Below are positions 43,100 through 51,987 of a stretch of 64,000 nucleotides of DNA, in pieces. Below the pieces are notes generated by a model. That model was not told where the DNA came from and did no database searches. It was given only the letters and a program-made list of their open reading frames with translations. Both the position numbers and the translations under genes were made by a program. The stretch is from Flavobacteriales bacterium UBA6057. GTDB taxonomy: Bacteria > Bacteroidota > Bacteroidia > Flavobacteriales_G > Salibacteraceae. The stretch is taken from contig DIYJ01000014.1 in NCBI GenBank assembly GCA_002428995.1, positions 259,247 to 323,246 of the forward strand. Direction: 5' to 3'. Positions within the stretch are counted from its first letter, which is position 1; the number at the start of each line of letters is the position of its first letter.

Positions 43100-44098
43100 A
43101 TGAAAGTCGCAGTTGTAGGAGCTACGGGTCTTGTAGGCCAAGTTATGCTCAAAGTGCTCGCAGAGCAAAGCTTTCCCATTACCCAGTTGATCTGTGTTGC
43201 CAGTGAGCGATCCATTGGCAAGGAAATTCCTTTTGGAGGTGATCAGCACAAGGTGGTTGGCTTGCAGCAGGCGTTGAGCTTACGGCCTGACATTGCCATT
43301 TTCTCGGCCGGTGGAAGCCTTTCGAAGGAATGGGCGCCCAAATTTGCGGACGCGGGCACCACGGTGATTGACAACTCCTCAGCCTGGCGCATGGATGCGG
43401 ACAAGAAGCTGATCGTGCCTGAAATCAACGGACACTTGCTCACACCAGAAGACAAGATCATCGCAAATCCCAATTGCAGCACCATCCAGATGGTGATGGC
43501 TTTGGCTCCGCTTCATAAAGCTTATGGCATCGAGCGCATTGTTGTTTCTACCTATCAGAGCGTTTCCGGCACCGGTGTGAAGGCGGTGGATCAAATGAAC
43601 AACGAGCGCGCAGGTGAAAAAACCGAAATGGCTTATCCCTATCCCATTGACATGAACTGCCTTCCCCATGGCGGTGATTTTGGAGAGGATGGCTACACCA
43701 CTGAAGAGGTAAAGCTCGTGAACGAAACGCGCAAAATTCTTGGAGATGACTCTATCCGGGTTACTGCAACCGTGGTGCGTGTGCCGGTGAAAGGCGGCCA
43801 CAGCGAGGCCGTGAACGTGGAGCTGAAGAAAGACTTCGACCTCTCAGAAGTGAGGAGAATGCTCAACGAAATGCTTGGGGTGACCGTGCAGGACTTTCCA
43901 GAGACCAATACCTACCCCATGCCGCTCTATGCGGAAGGCAAAGACGATGTATTTGTGGGGCGCATTCGCAGAGACCATTCTCAGCCCCGGGCGCTCAACC
44001 TGTGGGTTGTTTCAGACAACCTTCGAAAGGGAGCAGCTACCAATGCGGTACAAATTGCTCACATCGTTCGAAAACATGCTCCTGCTCATCACATGTGA
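43100..44098 (+). CDS. asd: Aspartate-semialdehyde dehydrogenase
   Basis: A 332-residue protein that reduces aspartyl phosphate to aspartate semialdehyde for Lys, Met, Thr and diaminopimelate synthesis. GATGLVGQVMLKVL binds NADP, C126 in NPNCSTIQM is the nucleophile, and H234 in KGGHSEAVN completes the active site. Length and motifs are normal. It is a single gene between two large surface-protein genes, divergent from one and with a terminator before the other. Confidence 0.98.
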   Translation: MKVAVVGATGLVGQVMLKVLAEQSFPITQLICVASERSIGKEIPFGGDQHKVVGLQQALSLRPDIAIFSAGGSLSKEWAPKFADAGTTVIDNSSAWRMDADKKLIVPEINGHLLTPEDKIIANPNCSTIQMVMALAPLHKAYGIERIVVSTYQSVSGTGVKAVDQMNNERAGEKTEMAYPYPIDMNCLPHGGDFGEDGYTTEEVKLVNETRKILGDDSIRVTATVVRVPVKGGHSEAVNVELKKDFDLSEVRRMLNEMLGVTVQDFPETNTYPMPLYAEGKDDVFVGRIRRDHSQPRALNLWVVSDNLRKGAATNAVQIAHIVRKHAPAHHM

Positions 44099-44170
44099 GT
44101 TTGGCGTCTTTGGCATTGTGAACAGCCAAAAACGCTATTAAGTGTCTGCTTTTCAATAAAATGGATCTAT

Positions 44171-44200
44171 AATCCAACTCCATAGAGTTGGGTTTTTGTT
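44171..44200 (+). terminator. Rho-independent terminator after asd
   Basis: A 10-bp stem (aatccaactc / gagttgggtt, one G-T pair) with a 4-base loop and a run of five T. It lies 73 bp after the asd stop. Confidence 0.85.
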
Positions 44201-44252
44201 TCCCCAGAATGCTGTTTGTGAAGTCAGAACAGCCGTTTGTGTACCCAGAACG
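44190..44252 (+). repeat. Tandem 21-bp direct repeats upstream of the 2029-aa gene
   Basis: Two clear copies (44211-44231, 44232-44252) share GCyGTTTGTG and a downstream CAGAAC. A third degenerate copy (44190-44210) overlaps the terminator T-run. The period of 21 bp equals two DNA turns. Possibly a protein-binding array; it may be only local duplication. Confidence 0.55.
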
Positions 44253-44297
44253 TCATTATGCATTCTGTGCATAGATGTTCTTTTTTGAGATCGTTAG

Positions 44298-44335
44298 TTT
44301 AAACGCGAATTACCCTCATTCTATTCACGTTTAAA
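44298..44335. promoter_or_regulatory. Inverted repeat in the leader of the giant surface-protein gene
   Basis: Perfect 8-bp arms (tttaaacg 44298-44305, cgtttaaa 44328-44335) with 22 bp between, ending 13 bp before the ATG. It could be an operator or an mRNA hairpin; no regulator is known. Confidence 0.35.
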
Positions 44336-44347
44336 TAATCAGCTAAC

Positions 44348-47300
44348 ATGAGAAAGTATCTAAACCTGCTCCAACTCAGGCTAACATTACCTGGGTGGGT
44401 GCTTTTCGTCATGCTCGCTCCGCTCGGAGCACTGCATGCCAATGACTTCTATTGGACCGGTTCTAACAGCAACGATTGGTCAGATTCCCAAAACTGGGTG
44501 AATTCAGGTGGGATTCCCTGGAACGGAGTGCCAGGACCAACAGACAATGTCTTTGTGATTGAAGGGTCCTACTTTTCGGGAACTACGGTGATCGACATCA
44601 CCGGGTCTGCTCAAGCCAACAGTCTAACCTTCAATGTGACCACCCCCGGGACGCAGTTCAATGCCACTTCATCCTCCGACCTTACGCTCTACGGAGGATA
44701 CACCGGTGATCCGGACGTGGACAATTCCGGGTTTTCGGGGAAGACTTATTTCAAGTCGCTCAGTACTGGTAACATCATCACCATGAACGGCACGGACTTC
44801 AACAAGGATGTGATTTTCGATAACCCAACAGGCGGATGGTCCTTTGCGGATGACTTCATCTGCCTGGGAACAGTTACCCACCTTCGCGGTAGCTTGACCT
44901 TTGGTTCAGGAAACACCGTCACTGTTCAGCAATTCAGGTCTGACAACACCAACACTCGCATCCTGGATATTTCCGGAAGCACCGTGAACGTGACCTACGG
45001 TATTGACGTGAACGGACTCCGCTCCTGGGACCTTGAGCGTACCACCGGGCTCACTTTCAACGCAGCGGGTTCGGTCCTCAACATCCTATCCAATGTGGTG
45101 AACATCAATCGCAATCCGTCCATGGCTTCAGATGGCCTCACCTACAATGTGGTGCATTTTCACAACACAGATCCACGCGCCAACATTCACGGAACGGGCA
45201 ACATCATCCCGCAACTGATTCTCGATGGGCCGGCCTATTTCGCAGAGGACAATACCATTGGAACACTGACGATGGCCGCTGGAAAGGCCTATACTTTGAC
45301 GGAAGGAATTGCTCTCACCGTGACCGGAGCCTGGAATGCGATGGGCGCTTGTGATGAATACATCATGGCACGAACTACTGTTTCTGGCCAGACGGCCGCG
45401 GTGAACTACACCGGATCTACCGCCAACATGGATTTCATGATCATAGAGGATGTAGAGCTTGTGGGAACAACAGCCACGGGAACTAACATCATCAACATGA
45501 ATCCACTCACGTCTGGCTGGCCTACTCCAACTTCCTCCGGGCAAACCTTCTACTGGTTTGGCGGTGATGGCTCCTGGAGCGACTTGGGTCATTGGAGTCT
45601 CACTAGCGGTGGAACAACTCCTGCGGGATGTTTGCCTGGTCCGCTGGACAATGTTGTGTTCGACTTCGCATCATTTAACGCCCCTGGACAGGCGTGTACA
45701 CTGGATGTGACCAGCGCCTATTGTCACAACATGTCCTGGCTGGGAGTTACCAACTACCCTGAATTCAGGTCAACCAACGGGGTGAACTACCTTAATATCT
45801 ACGGCTCTCTGGCATTGGATGGCACTGGAGCGATGAACTACAACTACACGGGTAACATCGACTTCAAGTACAACAACAACCTGGGAACGTATGTGAATGG
45901 TGTCCTCACCTCGGGCCAAACCCTGCTCGCGACCGTAACGTTTGACGGACAAAACGGAGAATGGCAACTAGTGGACCCTTTGAACTCGGGCAATACTGTT
46001 CTGGTTCATGCGGGCATATTTCGGACGATGGGCCATAACATGAACCTGAAAACCTTCCGCTCGAAGGTCAGGAATCAACGAACCATCGACCTTTCCAGTT
46101 CTTACATCACCGTGGATGGAAGCTGGAGCTTGCACCTGCGCACCAACCCGGCTTCTCAGGATCTTTTGTTGAACCTGATTGAAGGAACATCTACCATCGA
46201 AATGACCAACACCCATTTCAACCAGATCTGGGACTGGGGAGAAGAGTATTACAATGTGATTCTATCCAATGCGGGCAGCTCTCAGATTGTATACGGAGCC
46301 AATACGTTTAACAACCTCACCTTCCTGGGTAATGGATCTTTGCCTTACCAGAACACGATCAACGGAACGCTGACCTTTTCCCCAGGAAAGAGCTACACAT
46401 TGAGCAACATTCAGACGCTGACTGCATCGGCCGACCTGAATGCGATCGGCACGTGCACATCTTACATTGAGATCAAGAACGGAACGATCAAAAAGACCAG
46501 CGGAAGTAATGTGATGGTGGAATACGTGGTGATCAACGATAATGTAGCTGACGCGGGCGGCACATCGCTGACCTTTTTTGCAGACAATAGTGTCTTGAAC
46601 GGCACTTTTGGTGATTGGACCAACAGTTCGGGAACTGTGATTCCATTCCATTTCCAAGCGGTGAACTCTGAAAACTGGGGTGATCCTGCAAACTGGTTTG
46701 GCACCTATTCAGGAGGTAGCTTTTCCAATCCAACGGGATGTATCCCAGGCCCGGAAAACGATGTGTTTTTCTACGAAAACTCCTTTGTGGGAGGAAACGA
46801 CAACCTGGTGATCGATGAACTGAATGCCTATTGTCACTCCATGACTTGGGTGGCTGGAGGTAGCGCCTATCCGACTACACCCATCGTGTCATCCACGAAT
46901 CCAAACAATGAATTGCATGTATACGGAGGAATGTCGCTGCTCACCTCCGTTGATATGGATTGGCAGTTTGACGGCCAGGTGAGCTTTCGAACCAACGACC
47001 TCACTCCCTTCTCCATTTTCAGCGCAGGCCAAACGTTCCTTCAGGACGTGCTCTTTTTTGGAGCTGTAGGCGCACAGTGGCAGTTGACGGATGATTTTCG
47101 AACCACCAGCGGACAAACCATGATCAAAGTTCAGCGCGGTGAGTTCTACAGCAATGGCCGTGACATCTTCGCGGGTAAGTTTTATTCTGATGGAAACTAC
47201 GACCGGGTTGTTGACCTGACTGGAAGTGGCGTTTCATCCACCGTTGAACTCACTGTCTCAACAAGTGGTGGGCACTCAGTGGCCTGGAAAAGCAGTGGAT

Positions 47301-50300
47301 CGAACCTCACGCTGAACACGTCTGGAAGCCTGATCGCGATGAAGAATGTAAACAGCGGTGGCGCGGCTACCATGTATGCCGTTAATGGCACCTTTCATGA
47401 CATTCACTTTCAAACAACCGGACTTGGAACGATCAATGGCTCCGGAAACATCTACCACAAAGCTGAGTTTGATGGCGATGGCACCATCACGGGGTCGAAC
47501 AGCTACCACATCCTGAACTACAAGCCGGGAACGACACACTTGCTGGAAGAAAACGAAACTCAGTCTCTGATTTCCTTCAGCGGAAACCCTGGAGTGTTTG
47601 ATGCCACAGGTACCATTGGCACGGGAATCATCAACGTTTCTTCTGCTTTACCAGGCACTCAGTCCAACATCGTGAATGTAGACGGGTCGATTTGCATCGA
47701 CTATGTCAATTTTACTGACATGCATGCCTCCCAGCCCGGAACGGGCACACTGGCCTTTGCAGGACCAAACAGTAACAACATCGCCAACAACTCAGGCTGG
47801 GTGTTTGACGACTGTGTGATACCTGTACTGTCAGGTTGTGTAGGCGAAGCGGTGGACTTCAATACGCTGGTAAACGGAACCACCTTCGACTGGACCTTCG
47901 GAGACGGACAAACAGGAACCGGTACGCCCATATCGCACGTTTACACTGCTCCAGGCACCTACTTCGCCTATGTGGTGATCAGCACCTTTAATCAAGGTTC
48001 TGCAACAGAAGACGGCCGAAACTTTCAAATAGACATTGCCGAGAGCTGTTGCCAGGCGGCCGAAGACTCAACCTACGTTCATAAGTCTGATACCATTCAT
48101 ACGTCAGAAATCTGGCCTGATAAGGTGTATGTATCCTCTAATGTTTACGTGACTGGAAACAGCGAATTGGACATTACCAATTCAGATGTTGTTTTTGCTT
48201 CCGGTGCAGGAATCTACCTGCTGGAGCAGGCCCAGATCTTTGCCACTAATTCCACCTTCAGGCCTTGTCGCATCACGGATACCTGGGCGGGAATTGACTT
48301 TACAGATTCTACCAGTGGAAAGCTGAACGAGAACGTCCTGATCAATGCTCAGGTAGGACTTAACATGGTTACCGATGGCGCAGTGGAGGCCTCCAACAAC
48401 CAGTTCCTGAACAATGCCAAGGGAATTACAGCTGGGGTTTTTGTGCTTGGAGCATTGGAACACGTCATTACCGGCAACACCTTCATTGTGAATCGCGACA
48501 ATCCCTTTTCCGATGGTCAGGTATCAAAGGATTTCTATAGCGTTCAGCTCAGCAGCGGTCGATTGCAGACCTCAGTGAGCCAAAACCAGTTCATCTACTC
48601 TTCTGGAACTTCCACGATTGATCTGGTATACGGTATTCACAACGATGGGGCGGCCCTGAGCATTTCTGACAATACGTTTACCAACCAAAGCTTTGCCTAC
48701 GTACAGATTGCGCCAAGCGGGGTTTGCGCGTTTGAAAACAACTCCGTGGATTACAACAGCGAGGCGCTTGGGCTTTTCAGCAACGCGGCAGACCTGGTGG
48801 CAGTGACACTGGACGCCAGCACCTACCCAACGCTGATTGCCACCAACGAGATGAACCTCGCCTACAACGTGACGGACAATAGCATCGGTGTTTATACCAA
48901 CAGCACGTCCAACGTGCTCATTCACAAAAATGAGATCGCTGGATTCGAGCGAGGTGTTCAAGGCATCGCTACCAGTGGATTGATCGATCACAACAACATC
49001 AGCCACTCAGAGATCGGGGTGAGCATCACAGAGTCCGAAAATGTGGGCATTGAGGACAATCTCATTGAGTCGTCTTCAGATAATGGAATCTACATTTCCA
49101 ATTCGCTGAGCACCATTCGCGTGCATCGCAATACGGTGAAAAACGATCCCGCCTTCGAGGCCATTTCTTCCGGCATTACCTATACCTACGATATCGCAAC
49201 TCAGCACACCAATGTGGAGTTCATCGAAAACTGCGTATTTGATACCAGAGTCGCCATGGCGATGATCAATAACAGCAGCGATTTTTGCCACACCATTCCC
49301 TGGATTAGAGGTAACTACCTCTTCAGCTACAACACGGGAATGTATGTGAAGGACATGGACGGCAATATCGGAACCGGTGGAACAGATCCGGGCCGAAACA
49401 GCTTTTTGTCCAACGATGCTGCCAACGCTTTTGATGTCGCGTACCTGACGAGCGGACCCATATGCGATCAATTGTACCTGGTCGATAACTGGCCTTTGGT
49501 TCTGTCAAGCACCATCCTTTTTGGTGGAGGCACCGTACACGTGTTGAACCCCGGTGGAGCACTGCACTCTCATTCCACCTGCGGTAACCAGGACATTGCT
49601 CCGGAAGCCGTTCAGGCGCGCATCGGCTTCCTGCCAGATCTTGAAAGCTATCTGAGCGAGCAATTGCCGGTCGAGATGAATGGGCGCAACTATCAGCTAA
49701 GTAGCGGTTTTGCGGAAGCCATGGAGCAAACGGAATCGGCTGATCGCTTGAAGCTTGCCGAAGCCACACTCTCTGTGTTGTGGCTTAACGACACTGAGTA
49801 TGAAGCCGAAGCTTTGCTCAGCGCTTGTGACGGACACCTCGAATCAGGTGAAATGAAATGGCTGGCCAGCTTGCATCAGGCGCACAATGGTGAATGGAGC
49901 GCTGCTAAAGCCCAGCTCAATGGAGTTACGAGTGCGGCACACCAGAAGGAAGAGCATGTTTTCCTTCAGCAGATACGACTCGCTTATCTGGCTCAGCAAG
50001 CCGAGATTTCAACCTTGACCGAAACGGATCGGGAGGCCTTGGGTCGCATTGCCGCTGGTGAAAGCGATGCTGCACGTGTAGCCAGAGACCTCATCCACCT
50101 CGCGGAAGGCGGGCACCCTTACCTCTACGAAAAGACCGAGTTTGTGCATGCCGATGTTCAACACGAGGGCGCGGGCGCATCGGTTGATCACGATGTGGTG
50201 AGCATCTATCCAAATCCAACAACGGATATCGTCAACATTCGCTACGACCTTTCCGGTTACACGCAGCTTTCAGCAGTTGTCACGGACCTGTTTGGAAAAG

Positions 50301-50437
50301 TGCTGATGGAGCAATCGCTGACAACGGGAATTACCAGCGAAACGATGGACGTATCGAACCTGGCTGCAGGAATGTACTCGATCACGATCCAAAGTGGATC
50401 TGAGGTTATTTCTACGCTGCCGCTGATACGGCAGTAG
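44348..50437 (+). CDS. Giant multidomain T9SS surface protein (2029 aa)
   Basis: A signal peptide is followed by three modules spaced about 365 residues apart, each opening with a W-rich motif and PGP-x-DNVxF (FYWTGSNSNDWSD near 36, FYWFGGDGSWSD near 401, NSENWGDPANWFG near 768). A PKD domain (about 1165-1230, FDWTFGDGQTGTG) follows. Next is a parallel-beta-helix-like stretch (about 1260-1730) with NN-rich repeats such as NSNDGIYI-type turns. An alpha-helical region (about 1760-1920) precedes the T9SS sorting domain (SIYPNPTTDIVNIRYD). Many Asn/Thr/Ser repeats suggest an adhesin or fibre. No catalytic motif. A strong terminator follows. Confidence 0.86.
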   Translation: MRKYLNLLQLRLTLPGWVLFVMLAPLGALHANDFYWTGSNSNDWSDSQNWVNSGGIPWNGVPGPTDNVFVIEGSYFSGTTVIDITGSAQANSLTFNVTTPGTQFNATSSSDLTLYGGYTGDPDVDNSGFSGKTYFKSLSTGNIITMNGTDFNKDVIFDNPTGGWSFADDFICLGTVTHLRGSLTFGSGNTVTVQQFRSDNTNTRILDISGSTVNVTYGIDVNGLRSWDLERTTGLTFNAAGSVLNILSNVVNINRNPSMASDGLTYNVVHFHNTDPRANIHGTGNIIPQLILDGPAYFAEDNTIGTLTMAAGKAYTLTEGIALTVTGAWNAMGACDEYIMARTTVSGQTAAVNYTGSTANMDFMIIEDVELVGTTATGTNIINMNPLTSGWPTPTSSGQTFYWFGGDGSWSDLGHWSLTSGGTTPAGCLPGPLDNVVFDFASFNAPGQACTLDVTSAYCHNMSWLGVTNYPEFRSTNGVNYLNIYGSLALDGTGAMNYNYTGNIDFKYNNNLGTYVNGVLTSGQTLLATVTFDGQNGEWQLVDPLNSGNTVLVHAGIFRTMGHNMNLKTFRSKVRNQRTIDLSSSYITVDGSWSLHLRTNPASQDLLLNLIEGTSTIEMTNTHFNQIWDWGEEYYNVILSNAGSSQIVYGANTFNNLTFLGNGSLPYQNTINGTLTFSPGKSYTLSNIQTLTASADLNAIGTCTSYIEIKNGTIKKTSGSNVMVEYVVINDNVADAGGTSLTFFADNSVLNGTFGDWTNSSGTVIPFHFQAVNSENWGDPANWFGTYSGGSFSNPTGCIPGPENDVFFYENSFVGGNDNLVIDELNAYCHSMTWVAGGSAYPTTPIVSSTNPNNELHVYGGMSLLTSVDMDWQFDGQVSFRTNDLTPFSIFSAGQTFLQDVLFFGAVGAQWQLTDDFRTTSGQTMIKVQRGEFYSNGRDIFAGKFYSDGNYDRVVDLTGSGVSSTVELTVSTSGGHSVAWKSSGSNLTLNTSGSLIAMKNVNSGGAATMYAVNGTFHDIHFQTTGLGTINGSGNIYHKAEFDGDGTITGSNSYHILNYKPGTTHLLEENETQSLISFSGNPGVFDATGTIGTGIINVSSALPGTQSNIVNVDGSICIDYVNFTDMHASQPGTGTLAFAGPNSNNIANNSGWVFDDCVIPVLSGCVGEAVDFNTLVNGTTFDWTFGDGQTGTGTPISHVYTAPGTYFAYVVISTFNQGSATEDGRNFQIDIAESCCQAAEDSTYVHKSDTIHTSEIWPDKVYVSSNVYVTGNSELDITNSDVVFASGAGIYLLEQAQIFATNSTFRPCRITDTWAGIDFTDSTSGKLNENVLINAQVGLNMVTDGAVEASNNQFLNNAKGITAGVFVLGALEHVITGNTFIVNRDNPFSDGQVSKDFYSVQLSSGRLQTSVSQNQFIYSSGTSTIDLVYGIHNDGAALSISDNTFTNQSFAYVQIAPSGVCAFENNSVDYNSEALGLFSNAADLVAVTLDASTYPTLIATNEMNLAYNVTDNSIGVYTNSTSNVLIHKNEIAGFERGVQGIATSGLIDHNNISHSEIGVSITESENVGIEDNLIESSSDNGIYISNSLSTIRVHRNTVKNDPAFEAISSGITYTYDIATQHTNVEFIENCVFDTRVAMAMINNSSDFCHTIPWIRGNYLFSYNTGMYVKDMDGNIGTGGTDPGRNSFLSNDAANAFDVAYLTSGPICDQLYLVDNWPLVLSSTILFGGGTVHVLNPGGALHSHSTCGNQDIAPEAVQARIGFLPDLESYLSEQLPVEMNGRNYQLSSGFAEAMEQTESADRLKLAEATLSVLWLNDTEYEAEALLSACDGHLESGEMKWLASLHQAHNGEWSAAKAQLNGVTSAAHQKEEHVFLQQIRLAYLAQQAEISTLTETDREALGRIAAGESDAARVARDLIHLAEGGHPYLYEKTEFVHADVQHEGAGASVDHDVVSIYPNPTTDIVNIRYDLSGYTQLSAVVTDLFGKVLMEQSLTTGITSETMDVSNLAAGMYSITIQSGSEVISTLPLIRQ

Positions 50438-50460
50438 ATCGTTAAGTTCTATAGACAGAA

Positions 50461-50490
50461 GGGCATTCACATTCCGTGGGTGCCCTTTTT
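50461..50490 (+). terminator. Rho-independent terminator after the giant gene
   Basis: A 10-bp stem (gggcattcac / gtgggtgccc, two G-T pairs), a loop of five bases and a run of five T, 23 bp after the stop codon. Confidence 0.85.
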
Positions 50491-50536
50491 GTTTGTGAGA
50501 GGTTGGTTGCGGAATTCTAAAACCAGAGCGGAGCCC

Positions 50537-51880
50537 TTATCTCACCACCACTTTCAGAGTTTGAGATCGATCAAGCCCTTTTACAGTAATCATGTAGAGT
50601 CCGGCATGAAGCTGCTCGCAGGAGATTGGATCTCCGGGGTTTATCATACCCTGCTCCACTACCTTACCGGTAAGGTCGGCAATCTGATATCGGGTTGCGA
50701 TACTCAGCCCATCAACGAACAAACGCTCGGAAACTGGATTGGGTCGAATGGAGATCGACTGAACCTCAGCCATATTGCCTTCGCCCAGGGTCCATCCGTT
50801 GCTGCAACGGTCAAAGCCGGTTGCCGGTGGGGAAAGCTTCGCGATGCGATGTACACCGCTTGTCACTTTATAGGCGCATATGATCGAATCCTGATAGGTT
50901 CCCAGCAGGTAGGGCTCAATTCCTTGAGGATTGTCATAGCTGCACCATCGCTGACCGTCCCACGCGGCCAGGTATTCCGCTGTAATCGAGTCTGCACCGG
51001 CCCTATCGAAAGGGCCGGCTGCATAGAGGTATTCGAAATGAGGTAAAAGGGTAGAAACTCCGGGTTCTGCCGGGTCTGTGGAGTTTGAGAAGAGTCCACC
51101 GGCCACATCTCGCCATTGCTGACCGTCCCACCGCGCGATATTGTTGATGAATCGATTATTATAGCGCCCCTGATGCCCAGCCACAAACAGCTCATCGCCA
51201 AACACGGCCATGTCTTTGAAAGGTTCAAAGAACATGTTGGCGTTCCACGGCCGGTACCATTGCGTTCCGTTGTAGGCGGCTGTGTTGGTTAAGGGCATGT
51301 TGAAGGTGCTGAAGAATTCTCCGCCAACATAGATTTCATCTTGGAATGCGCATATGGACGATGGTCCCGTGGGTTCTCCCAGGATATTCTCATTCAGCGC
51401 CTGCCAGTCAGGCTTTCCGTAAACACCAACACCCCTTGCCTGCTCTGCAGCAGCTGGGTCAGACCAGAAATCACCACAGACATACAGTGCTCCCTGAAAC
51501 TCCACCAGATCGGAAATGCTTCCATCGAGGTAAGGAGTTAATGTATCCCATTCGCTTCCGTTTAGCCGGAACAGCCCATCACCCGCAACGAACAGAGTAT
51601 CTCTGAATCGTACAATGGCATTCACGATGCCTGCAGGACATTCTGAGTTGGCCACCGCTGTCCAGGTTTGGCCATCCCAGGCAGCGATACCTCTGGTGTT
51701 TGCTATGCCATCAATGGAGGAGAAGCTTCCGCCAACTAAGAGCAGGTCGGTAGTTTGATCGTAATAGAAAGCCGAAATATTTGCGTCTATGGCAGAACTA
51801 TTCAGTTCTTGCCACAGTTGTGCCCTACCTGAAAGACAGCTAAGGAGCAATACCACCACCAACTTCTGCCAGGAACTCAT
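50537..51880 (-). CDS. T9SS cargo with Kelch-like beta-propeller
   Basis: A 447-residue protein. I set the start at ATG 51880, which gives a clean signal peptide (MSSWQKLVVVLLLSCLSGRA). The frame also runs 37 codons upstream to an ATG that overlaps the preceding gene's stop (ATGA, 51988-51991), so coupled translation from there is possible. The body has about five blades, each ending in a W/F-rich motif such as ISAFYYDQTTDLLLVGGSF, IYVGGEFF and LYAAGPF, the pattern of a beta-propeller. It ends in a T9SS domain (ISIRPNPVSERLFVDGL). It follows the 920-aa SBBP gene in one operon. Confidence 0.82.
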   Translation of the reverse strand: MSSWQKLVVVLLLSCLSGRAQLWQELNSSAIDANISAFYYDQTTDLLLVGGSFSSIDGIANTRGIAAWDGQTWTAVANSECPAGIVNAIVRFRDTLFVAGDGLFRLNGSEWDTLTPYLDGSISDLVEFQGALYVCGDFWSDPAAAEQARGVGVYGKPDWQALNENILGEPTGPSSICAFQDEIYVGGEFFSTFNMPLTNTAAYNGTQWYRPWNANMFFEPFKDMAVFGDELFVAGHQGRYNNRFINNIARWDGQQWRDVAGGLFSNSTDPAEPGVSTLLPHFEYLYAAGPFDRAGADSITAEYLAAWDGQRWCSYDNPQGIEPYLLGTYQDSIICAYKVTSGVHRIAKLSPPATGFDRCSNGWTLGEGNMAEVQSISIRPNPVSERLFVDGLSIATRYQIADLTGKVVEQGMINPGDPISCEQLHAGLYMITVKGLDRSQTLKVVVR

Positions 51881-51987
51881 GCGGGAAACAGTCAATCTAA
51901 GTCTTCCGAAATTTTGGGGATCATTGATGTTCCAAAAGTAGAAAAATGATAACTTCTTGAGAATAAACGTAAAATGGAGAAAGTCTT

